In this document: positions 8,582 through 18,928 of the stretch, one piece after another | How the letters are laid out: every line of letters begins with the position of its first letter | Numbering within the stretch: position 1 is the stretch's first letter | NCBI RefSeq assembly: GCF_014352935.1 | Contig: NZ_CP060694.1 | Coordinates: 992,001 to 1,056,000 of the forward strand | Reading direction: 5' to 3' | Length of the DNA stretch: 64,000 nt | From: Aliarcobacter cryaerophilus | Lineage (GTDB): Bacteria; Campylobacterota; Campylobacteria; Campylobacterales; Arcobacteraceae | Translations under genes and position numbers: made by a program | Notes under the pieces: model-generated | Databases searched by the model: none | The model's input: only the letters and a program-made list of their open reading frames with translations | Told to the model about the DNA's origin: nothing

Positions 8582-10264
8582 TTGTTTAAAAAAATAGTTA
8601 TTTTAATACTTTTTTTAGTTGGTGCTACAGTTTTAAATGCAAATCAAGATAATATAAATGATACAAAAACAGAAAAAGTAGATCAAAAAAAAGGCTCTTC
8701 AAAAAATAGTCAAAAAAAAGATGAAAATATTTTAGATATTGAAAATATGGTCGAAGCAAATATTTTACTTGAAAAAATAAATAAAATTGAGGCTGGATTT
8801 AAAGATAATATTCTTTTAAAAAGATATTCAAACTATTTGTCGTACAGTAAAATTTCAGCTGATTTAGAACAATTAAAAGATAGTTTAAAAAGAAAAAATA
8901 ATTTAAGTGATGAGCTTGAGTATCAACTTTTAAATAAAATTAGAGTAAAAGAGAATGAGCTAGAGTTAATAAGTGAATATAAGGGTTCCCCAATAGGAAG
9001 TTTGATAAATCCGCCAGAAATTGAAATAGTTGAAAAAATTACAAACCCTTTTGGGATAATTAATGCTCTATCAAGTATAAAAAAGATGGAAGATAGTAAA
9101 CAACAATTTACTAGTTTAGAGTCTCAATTAGAATTTTTATCAAAAAATCTCGAAGAAGAGCTTGATAGTTATAGAAATTTATACGTTTTAGAGCCAAAAG
9201 ATGAATACAAAGAGAAAATAGCATTTTTAGATAAACAAAAAAGAGATTTTGATATTGTTTTAGATATTGTAACTACAACTCAAGAAGTTTATGGAAGAAA
9301 GATAGAGCAGGTTATTTTAGAGATAAAAAATCAAATATCTCAACAAGTTCAAAAAATGCTTTTGATATTTGCTATTATTGTAATTATGCTTATCGTTTCA
9401 TTTTTGGTGAAATTAACACTAAAAAGATATTTTTCACAAAATGAAAATTATTATATGGTAAATAAAATTATAAATTTTACATTGGCGTTTTTAGTTTTAA
9501 TGCTTCTTCTTTTCTCTTATATTGATAATGTTTCATATCTTGTAACAATTTTAGGATTTGCATCTGCTGGTATTGCTATTGCATTAAAAGATTGGTTTAT
9601 GTCTATTTTTGGTTGGTTAGTTATTGTAACTTCTGGTTTTATTCAAGTTGGAGATAGAATTCGTGTTACAAAAGGAGAGGTTGAAACTGTTGGAGATGTT
9701 TTAGATATTTCTTTATTTAAGATCACTATAAAAGAGGATGTTACGCTTGTTTCATATATGAAAAATAGAAGAGCTGGAAGAATTTTCTTTGTACCAAATA
9801 ACTATATATTCTCTGAACTAATTTCAAATTATAGTCATAGCGAACTAAAAACAGTTTGGGATGGAATTGATATAACTTTAACTTTTGATTCAAATTTTAA
9901 AAAGGCTCAAAAAATTATTAGAGATATTTTGAAACACTATTCAAAAGGTTATAGTGATATTACAAGAAAACAACTTTCAAAAATGAGAAATAAGTATCAA
10001 CTTAGAGCAACTGGAGTTGAACCAAGAGTATTTACTCTATTAGAACCTCATGGAATGGTTATTTCTGGTTGGTATCTTACAAACTCTTTTGCTGCACTTG
10101 TTTTAAGAAGTACTATTTGTGCTGAAATACTTGAAGCTTTAATGAAAGAGGATGATATACATATAGCTTATCCAACTCAGCAAATAAATATAAATAAAAC
10201 TTCAAATCCTTATGGTCCAGCATCAAAAATGCCAAAAAAAGAGTTTGAAGTAGATGATAATTAG
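8582..10264 (+). CDS. MscS-family mechanosensitive ion channel
   Basis: Tension-gated channel protecting against osmotic downshock. Seen: signal-like N-terminus, a charged coiled-coil periplasmic region to about residue 255, then hydrophobic helices and the MscS pore helix GFASAGIAIALKDWFMSIFGW followed by the beta domain (VGDRIRV, TVGDVLDISL) and a cytoplasmic C-terminal region. At 560 aa it is a larger MscS homologue. The start is TTG at 8582, directly after the aroB stop, supported by an AAAAGGA ribosome-binding site five to six bases upstream inside aroB. Confidence 0.9.
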   Translation: MFKKIVILILFLVGATVLNANQDNINDTKTEKVDQKKGSSKNSQKKDENILDIENMVEANILLEKINKIEAGFKDNILLKRYSNYLSYSKISADLEQLKDSLKRKNNLSDELEYQLLNKIRVKENELELISEYKGSPIGSLINPPEIEIVEKITNPFGIINALSSIKKMEDSKQQFTSLESQLEFLSKNLEEELDSYRNLYVLEPKDEYKEKIAFLDKQKRDFDIVLDIVTTTQEVYGRKIEQVILEIKNQISQQVQKMLLIFAIIVIMLIVSFLVKLTLKRYFSQNENYYMVNKIINFTLAFLVLMLLLFSYIDNVSYLVTILGFASAGIAIALKDWFMSIFGWLVIVTSGFIQVGDRIRVTKGEVETVGDVLDISLFKITIKEDVTLVSYMKNRRAGRIFFVPNNYIFSELISNYSHSELKTVWDGIDITLTFDSNFKKAQKIIRDILKHYSKGYSDITRKQLSKMRNKYQLRATGVEPRVFTLLEPHGMVISGWYLTNSFAALVLRSTICAEILEALMKEDDIHIAYPTQQININKTSNPYGPASKMPKKEFEVDDN

Positions 10265-10276
10265 GATAAATATTTT

Positions 10277-11554
10277 ATGAATTTTAGTGAACATAGACCA
10301 AAGGTTTATTTTAAGACTTTTGGTTGTAGAACAAATATTTTTGATACACAAGTGATGATTAGTAACTTAAAAGATTTTGATGTAACAAATAATGAAAAAG
10401 AAGCAAATGTTGTAATAATAAACTCTTGTACAGTTACAAATAGTGCAGATACAACAGCTAGAAGCTATATAAATAGTTTAAAAAAACTTGAAAACTCTCC
10501 AAAAGTAATATTTACAGGTTGTGGAACAAGAACAAAGGGTGAGAAGCTTTTTGCAGATGATAAAATCGATGGACTTTTTGGTTCAAGTGAAAAAGAGAAT
10601 ATTAATAAACTTTTAAAATTAGATGATAAATTCTATAAACTTGGCGATTTAAAAAGTCTTGATACAACAGTTGTTGAAGAGTTTGTTGGAAAAAGTAGGG
10701 CATTTATAAAAATACAAGAGGGGTGTGATTTTAGATGTTCTTATTGTATTATCCCACATGTAAGAGGTGATGCTAGAAGTTATGAAGAGAGTATTATTTT
10801 AAATCAAGTGCAAACTTTAGCTAATAATGGTTTTAGTGAATTTATTTTAACAGGTACAAATGTAGGAAGTTATGGTAAAAAAATGCATACTTCTTTAGCA
10901 AAACTTCTTAAAAAAATGTCACTTATAAAAGGTGTTAAGAGAATTAGAATGGGAAGTATTGAACCTATTCAAATTGATGATGAATTTAAAGAGCTTATAA
11001 ATGAACCTTTTATGGCAAAACATCTTCATATAGCACTTCAACACACTTCAAAAGAGATGTTAAAAATTATGAATAGAAGAAATAAAGTTTTAAGTGATTT
11101 AGAGCTTTTTGAGTTTTTAAGCCAAAATGGTTATGCTTTAGGAACTGATTTTATAGTTGGTCATCCAGGAGAAACTCAAGAGCTTTGGAATGAAGCTATG
11201 AAAAATTTGTATAATTTTCCTCTCACTCATATTCATGCTTTTACATACTCAAAAAGAGATGGAACACCAAGTGCTTCTATGAAAGATATTGTAAAAGGTG
11301 ATATTGCAAAAGATAGATATATTGAACTTGTAGAGATAATTAAGCAAAAGAACTACGAATTTAGACAAAATATAAAGAATAATAAAGTTAAACTAGAGGT
11401 TTTAGTTGAACAAGAAAAAAATGGTAAGTATTTAGGGTTTGATCAGTTTTTTAATCAAGTTGAGATAACTTCAAATGAAGATTTAGTATCAGATTGGTTA
11501 AATTTAGAAGATTATGAAGTGGAGTTTAATAAAAATGAAGCAAGATTTAAATAA
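10277..11554 (+). CDS. mtaB: tRNA t6A37 methylthiotransferase (MtaB-like radical SAM)
   Basis: Radical SAM enzyme that adds a methylthio group to t6A at position 37 of ANN-decoding tRNAs. Seen: N-terminal MTTase domain with FKTFGCRTN and further cysteines (INSCTVTN, TGCGTRT), the radical SAM cluster motif CDFRCSYC, and FILTGTNVGSYG; the C-terminal TRAM-like part is short. At 425 aa it fits MtaB rather than RimO or MiaB, though subfamily assignment is by motif only. It overlaps the next gene by about 20 bases. Confidence 0.88.
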   Translation: MNFSEHRPKVYFKTFGCRTNIFDTQVMISNLKDFDVTNNEKEANVVIINSCTVTNSADTTARSYINSLKKLENSPKVIFTGCGTRTKGEKLFADDKIDGLFGSSEKENINKLLKLDDKFYKLGDLKSLDTTVVEEFVGKSRAFIKIQEGCDFRCSYCIIPHVRGDARSYEESIILNQVQTLANNGFSEFILTGTNVGSYGKKMHTSLAKLLKKMSLIKGVKRIRMGSIEPIQIDDEFKELINEPFMAKHLHIALQHTSKEMLKIMNRRNKVLSDLELFEFLSQNGYALGTDFIVGHPGETQELWNEAMKNLYNFPLTHIHAFTYSKRDGTPSASMKDIVKGDIAKDRYIELVEIIKQKNYEFRQNIKNNKVKLEVLVEQEKNGKYLGFDQFFNQVEITSNEDLVSDWLNLEDYEVEFNKNEARFK

Positions 11555-13019
11555 TAAAAATATAGATAAAAATTTTAAACTAATGGTTTTATCAGCTATA
11601 GTTTTAGTTGTTTTATTCTCTTATACAATCTATAAAAGTAGTACAAATATTCAGGGAATAAGCTATTATATAGGGGTTGGTTTCCTGTTTATCTTACTTA
11701 TTTTATCATTTGTTTTAAGAGCTAAACAAGAGAAAATAAGAGACTATTTTCTTAAAAAAAGAGGTTTAAAGCAAGAAAATTCTCTTTTCGAAAAAGAGCT
11801 TCAAGAAAAAAACTCATCTTATGGTGATTCAAAAAATATTGATTTTACAATAAAACCTGTTAGTTCAAATATTACATTTAAAGATGTTGCAGGAATTAAA
11901 GAGATAAAAGAGGAGCTTGAAGAGATTGTTGATTTTTTAAATAATCCTAAAAAGTACCAAAAATTTGGTGTAAAACTACCAAAAGGTGTTTTATTAGTTG
12001 GTCCTCCAGGTGTTGGAAAAACTCTTATTGCAAGAGCAGTTGCAGGTGAGGCACAAGTGCCATTTTTTTACCAAAGTGGAGCTAGTTTTGTTCATATTTA
12101 TGTTGGAATGGGTGCAAAAAAAGTACGAGAACTTTTCTCAAGTGCAAAAATAAATGCACCATCAATTGTATTTATAGATGAAATAGATGCTGTTGGAAAG
12201 ATGCGAAGTGGAAAATCAAATGATGAGAGAGAATCTACTTTAAATGAACTTCTAACTCAAATGGATGGATTTGATGGAGAGAGTGGTGTAATTGTAATTG
12301 CTGCAACAAACAAGATAGAGGTTTTAGATGATGCACTTTTAAGAGCAGGTAGATTTGATAGAAGATTGTATGTTGGATTACCTAACATGGAAGATAGAAG
12401 AAGGATTTTGGAGCTTTATTTAAAAGATGTTAAATATGAGATAAATATTCAAAAACTTTCAAATGAGACATCAGGTTTTAGCTCAGCTGCATTAGCAACA
12501 TTGGTAAATGAAGCTCTTTTAAATATGATAAAAAACAATAATCAATCATTAAGTGAAAATGATATTGAAATTGCAAAAAACAAGCTAGAGTTTGGAAAAA
12601 AACAGCTCAAGATTCTTGATAGTGAGCAAAAAGAGATTCTAGCAATTTATCAAACTTGTAAGGCATATATTACAAAATCAAAAGTAAATTTACTAGAAGA
12701 GGGTGTAAAAAAAATAAATAAAGTATTTTTATCTTTTGAAGAGTTGCAAGAGAATATTAAAAGAGAATTATCAGGAAGTGTTGGGCTTGAGTTAATAAAA
12801 AATAAAAAATTTGCAATAGGTGAAGAAGATATTAAAAGAGCAGAAGATATTGCAGTTTTAATGGTAGAAAAATATAAAATGGCAAAAGATAGCAAAGATA
12901 TAATTTTTGATGCACAAGAGAGTCTAAAACTTGAATTTTCACAAAACATTGAAAAGATAAATAGATTAAAAGATATTATGCTTAAAAATGAGGTAATAAC
13001 TCTTGATGATTTGCAATAA
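11535..13019 (+). CDS. FtsH-like membrane AAA ATPase lacking the protease site
   Basis: Resembles FtsH: two N-terminal membrane helices (about 17-32 and 47-63), AAA domain with Walker A GPPGVGKT (156-163), Walker B VFIDEIDA, the pore loop region FVHIYVGMG and second region of homology AGRFDRRL. The zinc-protease HExxH that should follow EQKEI is replaced by YQTCK at 372-376, and the downstream region is shorter and diverged, so proteolysis is not expected. It is probably an unfoldase or chaperone. ATG 11535 is preferred over 11514 because GGAG at 11521-11524 sits at good spacing; this leaves a 20-base overlap with mtaB. Confidence 0.85.
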   Translation: MKQDLNNKNIDKNFKLMVLSAIVLVVLFSYTIYKSSTNIQGISYYIGVGFLFILLILSFVLRAKQEKIRDYFLKKRGLKQENSLFEKELQEKNSSYGDSKNIDFTIKPVSSNITFKDVAGIKEIKEELEEIVDFLNNPKKYQKFGVKLPKGVLLVGPPGVGKTLIARAVAGEAQVPFFYQSGASFVHIYVGMGAKKVRELFSSAKINAPSIVFIDEIDAVGKMRSGKSNDERESTLNELLTQMDGFDGESGVIVIAATNKIEVLDDALLRAGRFDRRLYVGLPNMEDRRRILELYLKDVKYEINIQKLSNETSGFSSAALATLVNEALLNMIKNNNQSLSENDIEIAKNKLEFGKKQLKILDSEQKEILAIYQTCKAYITKSKVNLLEEGVKKINKVFLSFEELQENIKRELSGSVGLELIKNKKFAIGEEDIKRAEDIAVLMVEKYKMAKDSKDIIFDAQESLKLEFSQNIEKINRLKDIMLKNEVITLDDLQ

Positions 13020-13521
13020 CTTTTATAGTGGATTTTGTTTTAAAAATGAGTGTGAAATTTTTAAGGATTATTTAGAAATAGGGGATTTTATAATCTCTGG
13101 ATTTTCATACGGGGCTATAAAAGCTTTTAACCAAGCTTTAGAAAGTAAAGCAAGAGTTGATAAACTTCAACTTTTTTCACCTGCATTTTTTCAAACAAAA
13201 GATGAGAAGTTTAAAAGAATGCAACTTATGTTTTTTAAAAAAGATGAAGATGCTTATATCAAAAATTTCTTAGAAAATGTAAAAGATAAATCAACAAAAA
13301 GTATAGAAAACTTCTTTAAAAAAGGAAGTTTCAAAGAGTTAGAAGATCTTTTAAATTTTAAATGGAGCAAAGAAGATTTAGAAGAGTTGATAAAAAAAGG
13401 TATTAAAATAGAGGTTTTTTTGGGACAAAACGATAAAATAATTGATAGTTTAGCTGCAAAAGAGTTTTTTAAAGAGTTTGCAACTGTTTACTATTTTAAA
13501 GATAAAGGACATTTATTATGA
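13006..13521 (+). CDS. bioV: BioV-like pimeloyl-ACP methyl ester esterase
   Basis: Small alpha/beta hydrolase. In Helicobacter, BioV removes the methyl ester from pimeloyl-ACP in biotin synthesis, replacing BioH. Seen: N-terminal FYSGFCFKNE, nucleophile elbow GFSYG with Ser34, Asp in GQNDKI and His in KGHLL at the C-terminus, giving a complete triad in 172 residues. ATG 13006 is preferred over an adjacent TTG. The gene overlaps both neighbours by a few bases. The general hydrolase call is firm; the biotin role rests on resemblance to the BioV family. Confidence 0.7.
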   Translation: MICNNFYSGFCFKNECEIFKDYLEIGDFIISGFSYGAIKAFNQALESKARVDKLQLFSPAFFQTKDEKFKRMQLMFFKKDEDAYIKNFLENVKDKSTKSIENFFKKGSFKELEDLLNFKWSKEDLEELIKKGIKIEVFLGQNDKIIDSLAAKEFFKEFATVYYFKDKGHLL

Positions 13522-14045
13522 TTGCAAAAATTGGAATAATTACAACAAGTGATAGAGCTAGTGCTGGAATTTATGAGGATTTATCAGGAAAGGCTATTAT
13601 TGATACTTTAAATAGTTATTTAAAATCTCCTTGGCAAGAGGTTTATAGATGTATTAGTGATGATAGAATGACTATTGAAGAGACTTTAATAGATTTAATA
13701 GATAATCAAAAGTGCTGTTTGGTTGTAACAACAGGTGGAACAGGACCTTCTCTTAGAGATGTAACTCCAGAAGCAACCGAAGCTGTATGTGATAGAATGA
13801 TGCCAGGATTTGGAGAGCTTATGAGAAGTGTAAGTTTACAATATGTTCCAACAGCTATTTTATCAAGACAAACAGCAGGACTTAGAGGAAGCTCTTTAAT
13901 AGTAAATCTTCCAGGAAAACCAAAATCAATAAAAGAGTGTTTAGATGCAGTTTTTCCAGCAATTCCATACTGTATTGATTTGATGGAAGGTCCATATTTA
14001 GAGACTAATGAAGAGATTATAAAAGCATTTAGACCAAAAAAATAG
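13518..14045 (+). CDS. mogA: Molybdopterin adenylyltransferase
   Basis: Adenylates molybdopterin before molybdenum insertion. Seen: ITTSDRASAGIYEDLSG at the N-terminus, TTGGTGPSLRDVTPEAT (the MoCF/MogA signature) and NLPGKPKSIKECL near the C-terminus, within 175 aa. Its ATG overlaps the bioV-like stop by four bases. moeA, which acts at the next step, begins at the right edge of the window in a separate transcription unit. Confidence 0.95.
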   Translation: MIAKIGIITTSDRASAGIYEDLSGKAIIDTLNSYLKSPWQEVYRCISDDRMTIEETLIDLIDNQKCCLVVTTGGTGPSLRDVTPEATEAVCDRMMPGFGELMRSVSLQYVPTAILSRQTAGLRGSSLIVNLPGKPKSIKECLDAVFPAIPYCIDLMEGPYLETNEEIIKAFRPKK

Positions 14046-14061
14046 TTTTTATAAAATATTT

Positions 14062-14099
14062 AGACTAATATAGTATAAAAAATACTATATTTTAAGTCT
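14062..14099. terminator. Bidirectional terminator between mogA and lolC/E
   Basis: AATATAGTAT (14067-14076) pairs perfectly with ATACTATATT (14082-14091) around an A5 loop, extended by AGACT (14062-14066) with AGTCT (14095-14099). It lies between convergent genes and could stop both. Confidence 0.6.
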
Positions 14100-14107
14100 T
14101 TATACAA

Positions 14108-15313
14108 TCACTCATTTCTTAAAACATCAATAACATCTATTTTTGTGGCTCTGCTAGCTGGATAAAAAGATGATAATAATACAATAACAATAGATCCTAC
14201 AACAATAGATATAAAATCTGTAACAGCTAAATCTAAAGGTAATTTAGCACTTCCATAAACATCAGCTGGTAAGCTAACTATATCAAAAGTATCAAGTAAA
14301 AAATAGCCAATAAAGCCTAAAATAATACCTAAAATAATACCACCAAAACCAATAGCCATACCAACTTTGAGGAAAATAGATTTTATCTCTTTTGAGCTAG
14401 CACCCATTGATAAAAGAAGTGCTATCTCTTTTCTTCTACTCATTACGGTCATAAGTAAAGATGAAATTATATTTAATGAAGCAACTAAAATAATCAACAT
14501 TAATACTATAAAAAGAGCTGTTTTTTCCATTTTCATGGCAGCAAAAAAGTTTCCATTTTGTTGCCACCAACCAACAACACCAACTCTTTTATCTTGTAAA
14601 AAAGTTCTTAGCTTTTCGATATCAACAAAAGCATCGTCCGAATGTACATGAATACCATCGTAAGTGCCAATATCTTTTTGCAGAAGAGTTTGTAAAGCTT
14701 CAATAGTTGTGTACATATAGGCTTTGTCATAAGCACTTAGACCAGAGTTAAAAGATGAAATGTAATCAAATCTTTTCATTTTTGGCATAAGTGAAAAACC
14801 GGCTGGATTTAACTCTGTAAAATAGAGTGTTAATTTACTATTTTGAGTAAGAAGAAGTTTATCGCTTATTCCAACACCTGTTATAATGTCAAATTTACTA
14901 AAATCAAAATCTCTTAAAGCCTCTTTGAAAATAGGGTTAATTTTTGCCTCTTTTTCAGGAAGTACTCCAAAAATCATTCCACCACTCATATTGTTTGCAT
15001 TTTGAACAATAGCTTGAGTTGATATAAATGGTGAAAATTTAAGATTCTTAAAATTTGCCTCAAGATCTAAAAGTAAATCTTCAGTTACACTATTTGCACC
15101 TTTTGAATATATAGTTAATGGGTAATTCATAGTAAAAAGTTTTCGCTCAAACTCTTTTGCAGTTCCATTCATAATTGCCATTGATAATATTAGTACCATA
15201 ACTCCGATTGCAACACCAATAAAAGCTAAAATAGCACTAATAGAGATAAATGGATTTTTTTTATCAAACTTTAGATACTTTTTAACTATAAAATTTATTA
15301 ATTCTTTATTCAA
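14108..15313 (-). CDS. LolC/LolE-type lipoprotein-releasing permease
   Basis: Inner-membrane subunit of the Lol exporter, which extracts outer-membrane lipoproteins and passes them to LolA. Seen: N-terminal membrane helix (ISISAILAFIGVAIGVMVLIL), a large periplasmic domain, and three C-terminal helices with SRRKEIALLLSMGAS between them, the MacB/FtsX-like layout, in 401 aa. It lies immediately downstream of secA and close to the divergent lolA, which fits the role. A single permease of this type may act as a homodimer here; the ATPase LolD is not in the window. Confidence 0.9.
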   Translation of the reverse strand: MNKELINFIVKKYLKFDKKNPFISISAILAFIGVAIGVMVLILSMAIMNGTAKEFERKLFTMNYPLTIYSKGANSVTEDLLLDLEANFKNLKFSPFISTQAIVQNANNMSGGMIFGVLPEKEAKINPIFKEALRDFDFSKFDIITGVGISDKLLLTQNSKLTLYFTELNPAGFSLMPKMKRFDYISSFNSGLSAYDKAYMYTTIEALQTLLQKDIGTYDGIHVHSDDAFVDIEKLRTFLQDKRVGVVGWWQQNGNFFAAMKMEKTALFIVLMLIILVASLNIISSLLMTVMSRRKEIALLLSMGASSKEIKSIFLKVGMAIGFGGIILGIILGFIGYFLLDTFDIVSLPADVYGSAKLPLDLAVTDFISIVVGSIVIVLLSSFYPASRATKIDVIDVLRNE

Positions 15314-15314
15314 A

Positions 15315-17921
15315 TTAAATTCCTGCTACCAAGCCTCTTTTTGGACCACTTTTACCACAACACTGTTTATATTTTAATCCACTTCCGCAAGGACAAACTT
15401 CATTTCTAGCTATCTTCTTATCGCTACTTTTTACAGCTTCTTGTGCAAGATTTGTAGTTATATGCTCATTTGATTTTTCCATATTAGCTTTTACTTTATC
15501 TAGTGCTTCTTGTTCCTCTTTACTTTGAAGCTGTATTGTAAAAAGAATTTTTATAATTTCTAATTTAATATTTGAAACCAAATCTATAAACATATTATAA
15601 GACTCTTTCTTATACTCAACTAGGGGATCTTTTTGGTTATATCCTCTAAGCCCAATTCCAGTTTTAAGAGTATCCATAGCATAAAGGTGTTCTCTGTAGG
15701 CATTATCTAAAATTTGAAGATATAAAATTCTTTCAATTTCACTTTTTTGTTTATCTCCAACTTTACTCATTTTTTGCTCATAAACATCTTTTAAAATTTG
15801 AACTAATCTATTTTCTAAAGCTTCATAATCTTCACTTTTTATATCTTCTATTTTTACTATAAAATGTAGTTCTTCTTTAAGTCTTGCTACTAATTGCTCA
15901 TAATCAAACTCATCTTCACTTAATGCTTGAGTAATATTTAATTCAGATAAAAGATTTTGAACATACTCAACTCTATTTTCATCTATTTTAGAGCTTATAT
16001 CATAATCCTCTTTTAATAAATCATTTCTAAATGAATAAATTACTTTTCTTTGCTCGTTTGCAACATCATCATACTCTAAAAGATGTTTTCTACTTTCAAA
16101 GTGCATAGCTTCAACTTTCTTTTGAGAGTTTTCAACTGCTCTTGTAACCATTTTTGACTCAATAAACTCTCCCTCTTTTATTCCTAATCTTTCCATAATA
16201 GATTTTATTCTATCACTTCCAAATATTCTTAAAAGATTATCTTCTAAGCTTAAATAAAATTGAGACTCTCCAACATCACCTTGTCTTCCACTTCTTCCTC
16301 TAAGTTGGTTATCAATTCTTCTACTTTCGTGTCTTTCTGTTCCAATAATTGCTAAACCACCGAGAGCTAATATCTCAGGTGTTAATTTAATATCAACTCC
16401 ACGTCCTGCCATATTTGTAGCAATTGTAACAGCACCTTTTTGACCAGCATCAGCGATTATTTTTCCCTCTTTTTCATGCTGTTTTGCATTTAAAACAGTA
16501 TGAGGAATTTTTTTATCTGATAGAATTTTATGAAGTTTCTCACTCTTTTCAATACTTGCAGTTCCTACAAGTACAGGTTGTCCTTTTTCATGGTAGTACT
16601 TTATCTTTTCACAAACGGCTTCAAACTTCTCTCTTTCACTTTTATAGATTAAATCACTTTTATCAATTCTTTTAACGGGTACATTTGTAGGAATAGATAC
16701 AACATCTAAATTATAAATTTGTGCGAATTCTGTTGCTTCAGTTTGAGCTGTTCCTGTCATCCCTGAAAGTTTTTTGTACATTCTAAAATAGTTTTGATAT
16801 GTTGTATCTGCTAAAGTTTGACTCTCTTCTTGAATAGCAACTTTCTCTTTTGCTTCAAGTGCTTGGTGAAGTCCTTCGCTAAATCTTCTTCCTTCGCTTA
16901 ATCTTCCTGTAAACTCATCTACAATAATGATTTGATCATCTTTTACAACATAGTCAACATCTTTTTGGAAAATATAGTTTGCTTTAAGTGCTTGGTCAAG
17001 AGAGTGCGATAACATAGCATTTTCAATTGAGTAAAGATTTTCAACTCCAAAAAGCTCCTCTGCTTTTATGTGACCTTCTTCTGTTAAACTTACAGCTCTA
17101 TTTTTTTCATCTACAATAAAATCTCCAGTTGTAGTTGGTTTTTCGCTAGCATTTTTTGGTTCTATTAACTCCCCACGAACTAATTTTAGTGCTATCTCAT
17201 TTGCTTTTACATAGTTTGAATTTTTGTGATTTGTTGGACCACTAATAATTAATGGAGTTCTAGCTTCATCTATTAAAATAGAGTCAACTTCATCTACAAT
17301 AACAAAATGATGACCTCTTTGAACTTTATCTTTTAAATCATAAACCATATTATCTCTTAAGAAGTCAAACCCATATGAACTATTTGTTCCATAAGTAATA
17401 TCACAAGCATATTGTTCTCTTCTTATATCATCATCTCTTACGGCATCACTTAAAGCTCCAACACTGTATCCTAAAAATTCATATAGTGGTTTTAGTTCAT
17501 TTGCATCTCTAGTGGCTAGATAATCATTTACTGTTACAACATGTACACCTTTTCCACTTAGTGCATTTAAACAAACTGCAATAGCACCAACAAGAGTTTT
17601 TCCCTCTCCTGTTTTCATCTCTGCAATATTTCCATCATTTAAAACCATAGCACCAATTAGTTGCACATCATAAGGTCTAAGACCTAAACTTCTAACACTA
17701 GCTTCTCTTGTTATTGCAAAAACATCTTTTAAAACACTATCCAATGATTTTTCATCGTTTTGTACTTCTTTTTTAAACTCATTAAATTTGGCTTTAAGCT
17801 CATCATCGCTTAGCTTTGAGTATTTTGCTTCCAAATTTGTTATTTCGTTTGCTATATTTTTATATTTTTTTACAACTCTATCATTTCTTGTACCAAAAAC
17901 TTTTGAAAAAACATTTAACAT
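15315..17921 (-). CDS. secA: Preprotein translocase ATPase SecA
   Basis: Motor that pushes unfolded preproteins through SecYEG. Seen: [10 protein letters not shown] Walker A region near residue 100, [49 protein letters not shown] and the RGRSGRQGD helicase motif, ending in a zinc-binding [14 protein letters not shown] tail that contacts SecB or ribosomes. At 868 aa it is complete. The start is supported by an AAGGAAC site upstream of ATG 17921. The stop is two bases before the lolC/E-like start. Confidence 0.99.
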   Translation of the reverse strand: MLNVFSKVFGTRNDRVVKKYKNIANEITNLEAKYSKLSDDELKAKFNEFKKEVQNDEKSLDSVLKDVFAITREASVRSLGLRPYDVQLIGAMVLNDGNIAEMKTGEGKTLVGAIAVCLNALSGKGVHVVTVNDYLATRDANELKPLYEFLGYSVGALSDAVRDDDIRREQYACDITYGTNSSYGFDFLRDNMVYDLKDKVQRGHHFVIVDEVDSILIDEARTPLIISGPTNHKNSNYVKANEIALKLVRGELIEPKNASEKPTTTGDFIVDEKNRAVSLTEEGHIKAEELFGVENLYSIENAMLSHSLDQALKANYIFQKDVDYVVKDDQIIIVDEFTGRLSEGRRFSEGLHQALEAKEKVAIQEESQTLADTTYQNYFRMYKKLSGMTGTAQTEATEFAQIYNLDVVSIPTNVPVKRIDKSDLIYKSEREKFEAVCEKIKYYHEKGQPVLVGTASIEKSEKLHKILSDKKIPHTVLNAKQHEKEGKIIADAGQKGAVTIATNMAGRGVDIKLTPEILALGGLAIIGTERHESRRIDNQLRGRSGRQGDVGESQFYLSLEDNLLRIFGSDRIKSIMERLGIKEGEFIESKMVTRAVENSQKKVEAMHFESRKHLLEYDDVANEQRKVIYSFRNDLLKEDYDISSKIDENRVEYVQNLLSELNITQALSEDEFDYEQLVARLKEELHFIVKIEDIKSEDYEALENRLVQILKDVYEQKMSKVGDKQKSEIERILYLQILDNAYREHLYAMDTLKTGIGLRGYNQKDPLVEYKKESYNMFIDLVSNIKLEIIKILFTIQLQSKEEQEALDKVKANMEKSNEHITTNLAQEAVKSSDKKIARNEVCPCGSGLKYKQCCGKSGPKRGLVAGI

Positions 17922-17940
17922 AAAATTAGTTCCTTTTCGT

Positions 17941-17946
17941 TATAAT
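17941..17946 (+). promoter_or_regulatory. -10 box TATAAT of lolA
   Basis: A consensus TATAAT 34 bases upstream of the lolA ATG, in the 59-base divergent gap between secA and lolA. An AAAAAGG ribosome-binding site lies nearer the start codon. Confidence 0.5.
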
Positions 17947-17980
17947 GAAGCAATGATTATATATAAAAAAAGGTTAAAAA

Positions 17981-18508
17981 ATGTTTTATAAGCTTATCTT
18001 TACTCTGTTTATTTTTTCAAGCTTCTGTTTTTCTTCAAATGATATTCAAAATCTTAAAAGTTTTCAGTCAAAGTTTACTCAAACTATTACATCTAGTTCA
18101 AGTGATATAATAACTTATCAAGGTGAAGTTTTTATAAAAAGTAGTGGACAAATTTTGTGGAAATACAAAACTCCAGTAGTTAAAAATGTTTATATTGAGA
18201 ATAATATGGCAATAGTTGATGAGCCAGAATTAGAGCAAGCTATTTTTACAACTCTTGAAAATGAGATAAATATACTAAAGCTTTTAAAAGAGGCTAAAAA
18301 AATTGATAACAATAACTATGTTTCAATAATAGATGGCACAAAATATCAAATTTCTATGAGTAGTAACAAAATAAAAAAAATAACTTATAAAGATACTCTT
18401 GATAATAGTGTTGAGATAATTTTCTCAAATTCAATTCAAGATGAACCAATTGATGATAATATTTTTGTATTTGTAGCTCCTAGTAATTATGATTTAATAA
18501 GAAAATAG
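17981..18508 (+). CDS. lolA: Outer-membrane lipoprotein carrier LolA
   Basis: Periplasmic chaperone that ferries lipoproteins from the Lol exporter to the outer membrane. Seen: signal peptide of about 18 residues, then LKSFQSKFTQTI, QGEVFIKSSGQILWKYKTP and a C-terminal VFVAPSNYDLI, all matching the LolA half-barrel pattern (GxxxxxxPxxxRWxY-like core). At 175 aa it is slightly short, as is common in Campylobacterota. It is divergent from secA and the lolC/E-like gene, and the RNase P RNA follows directly. Confidence 0.88.
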   Translation: MFYKLIFTLFIFSSFCFSSNDIQNLKSFQSKFTQTITSSSSDIITYQGEVFIKSSGQILWKYKTPVVKNVYIENNMAIVDEPELEQAIFTTLENEINILKLLKEAKKIDNNNYVSIIDGTKYQISMSSNKIKKITYKDTLDNSVEIIFSNSIQDEPIDDNIFVFVAPSNYDLIRK

Positions 18509-18522
18509 ATACAATTCCGACC

Positions 18523-18839
18523 AAAGGTAGATAGACAATAGCTTGATTTCAAGAGGAAAGTCCGTGCTGCAGTGAAGCAAGGTTCCATCTAACGGATGGC
18601 TAGAGTAATCTAAGGGATAGTGCAACAGAAAGTATACAGCCAATTTTTGGTGATGGTGAAACGGTAGAGTAAGAGCCTACCAGTGTTTTGAGTAATCTTA
18701 ACAGCTTTGTAAACCCAACTTGCAGCAAGAAGACATGGTATTTAGCTTCACATTTTTCGTCTTCGCATGAGTATTAAAGTGATTTAATACCTAGATAAAT
18801 TATTGTCAAATACAAAACACGGCTTATAATCTACCTTTT
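18523..18839 (+). ncRNA. rnpB: RNase P RNA (rnpB)
   Basis: Catalytic RNA that matures tRNA 5' ends. Seen: conserved GAGGAAAGTCCGTGC near 18560, GGGATAGTGCAACAGAAAG near 18614-18632, GGTGATGGTGAAACGG, GTAAACCC near 18709, and closing helix P1 formed by AAAGGTAGAT at 18523 and ATCTACCTTT ending near 18838. These are A-type RNase P features. It starts only about 15 bases after the lolA stop, so it may be read from lolA transcription or an internal promoter. Ends are set by the P1 helix and are approximate. Confidence 0.95.
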
Positions 18840-18928
18840 AAAAATATAATAAAAATCTATTTAAAATTACAAACAAACTTATAATTCTTTTGGTAAAATG
18901 ATTTTCAACAAACACAAAAGGGGTTTTT

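Noticed and set aside
12650-12949. 99-codon open frame antisense to the FtsH-like gene
   Set aside because: Shadow of the AAA-protein frame; biased Phe/Ser composition.
14367-14651. 94-codon open frame antisense to the lolC/E-like gene
   Set aside because: Fully inside a conserved gene, with no start signals.
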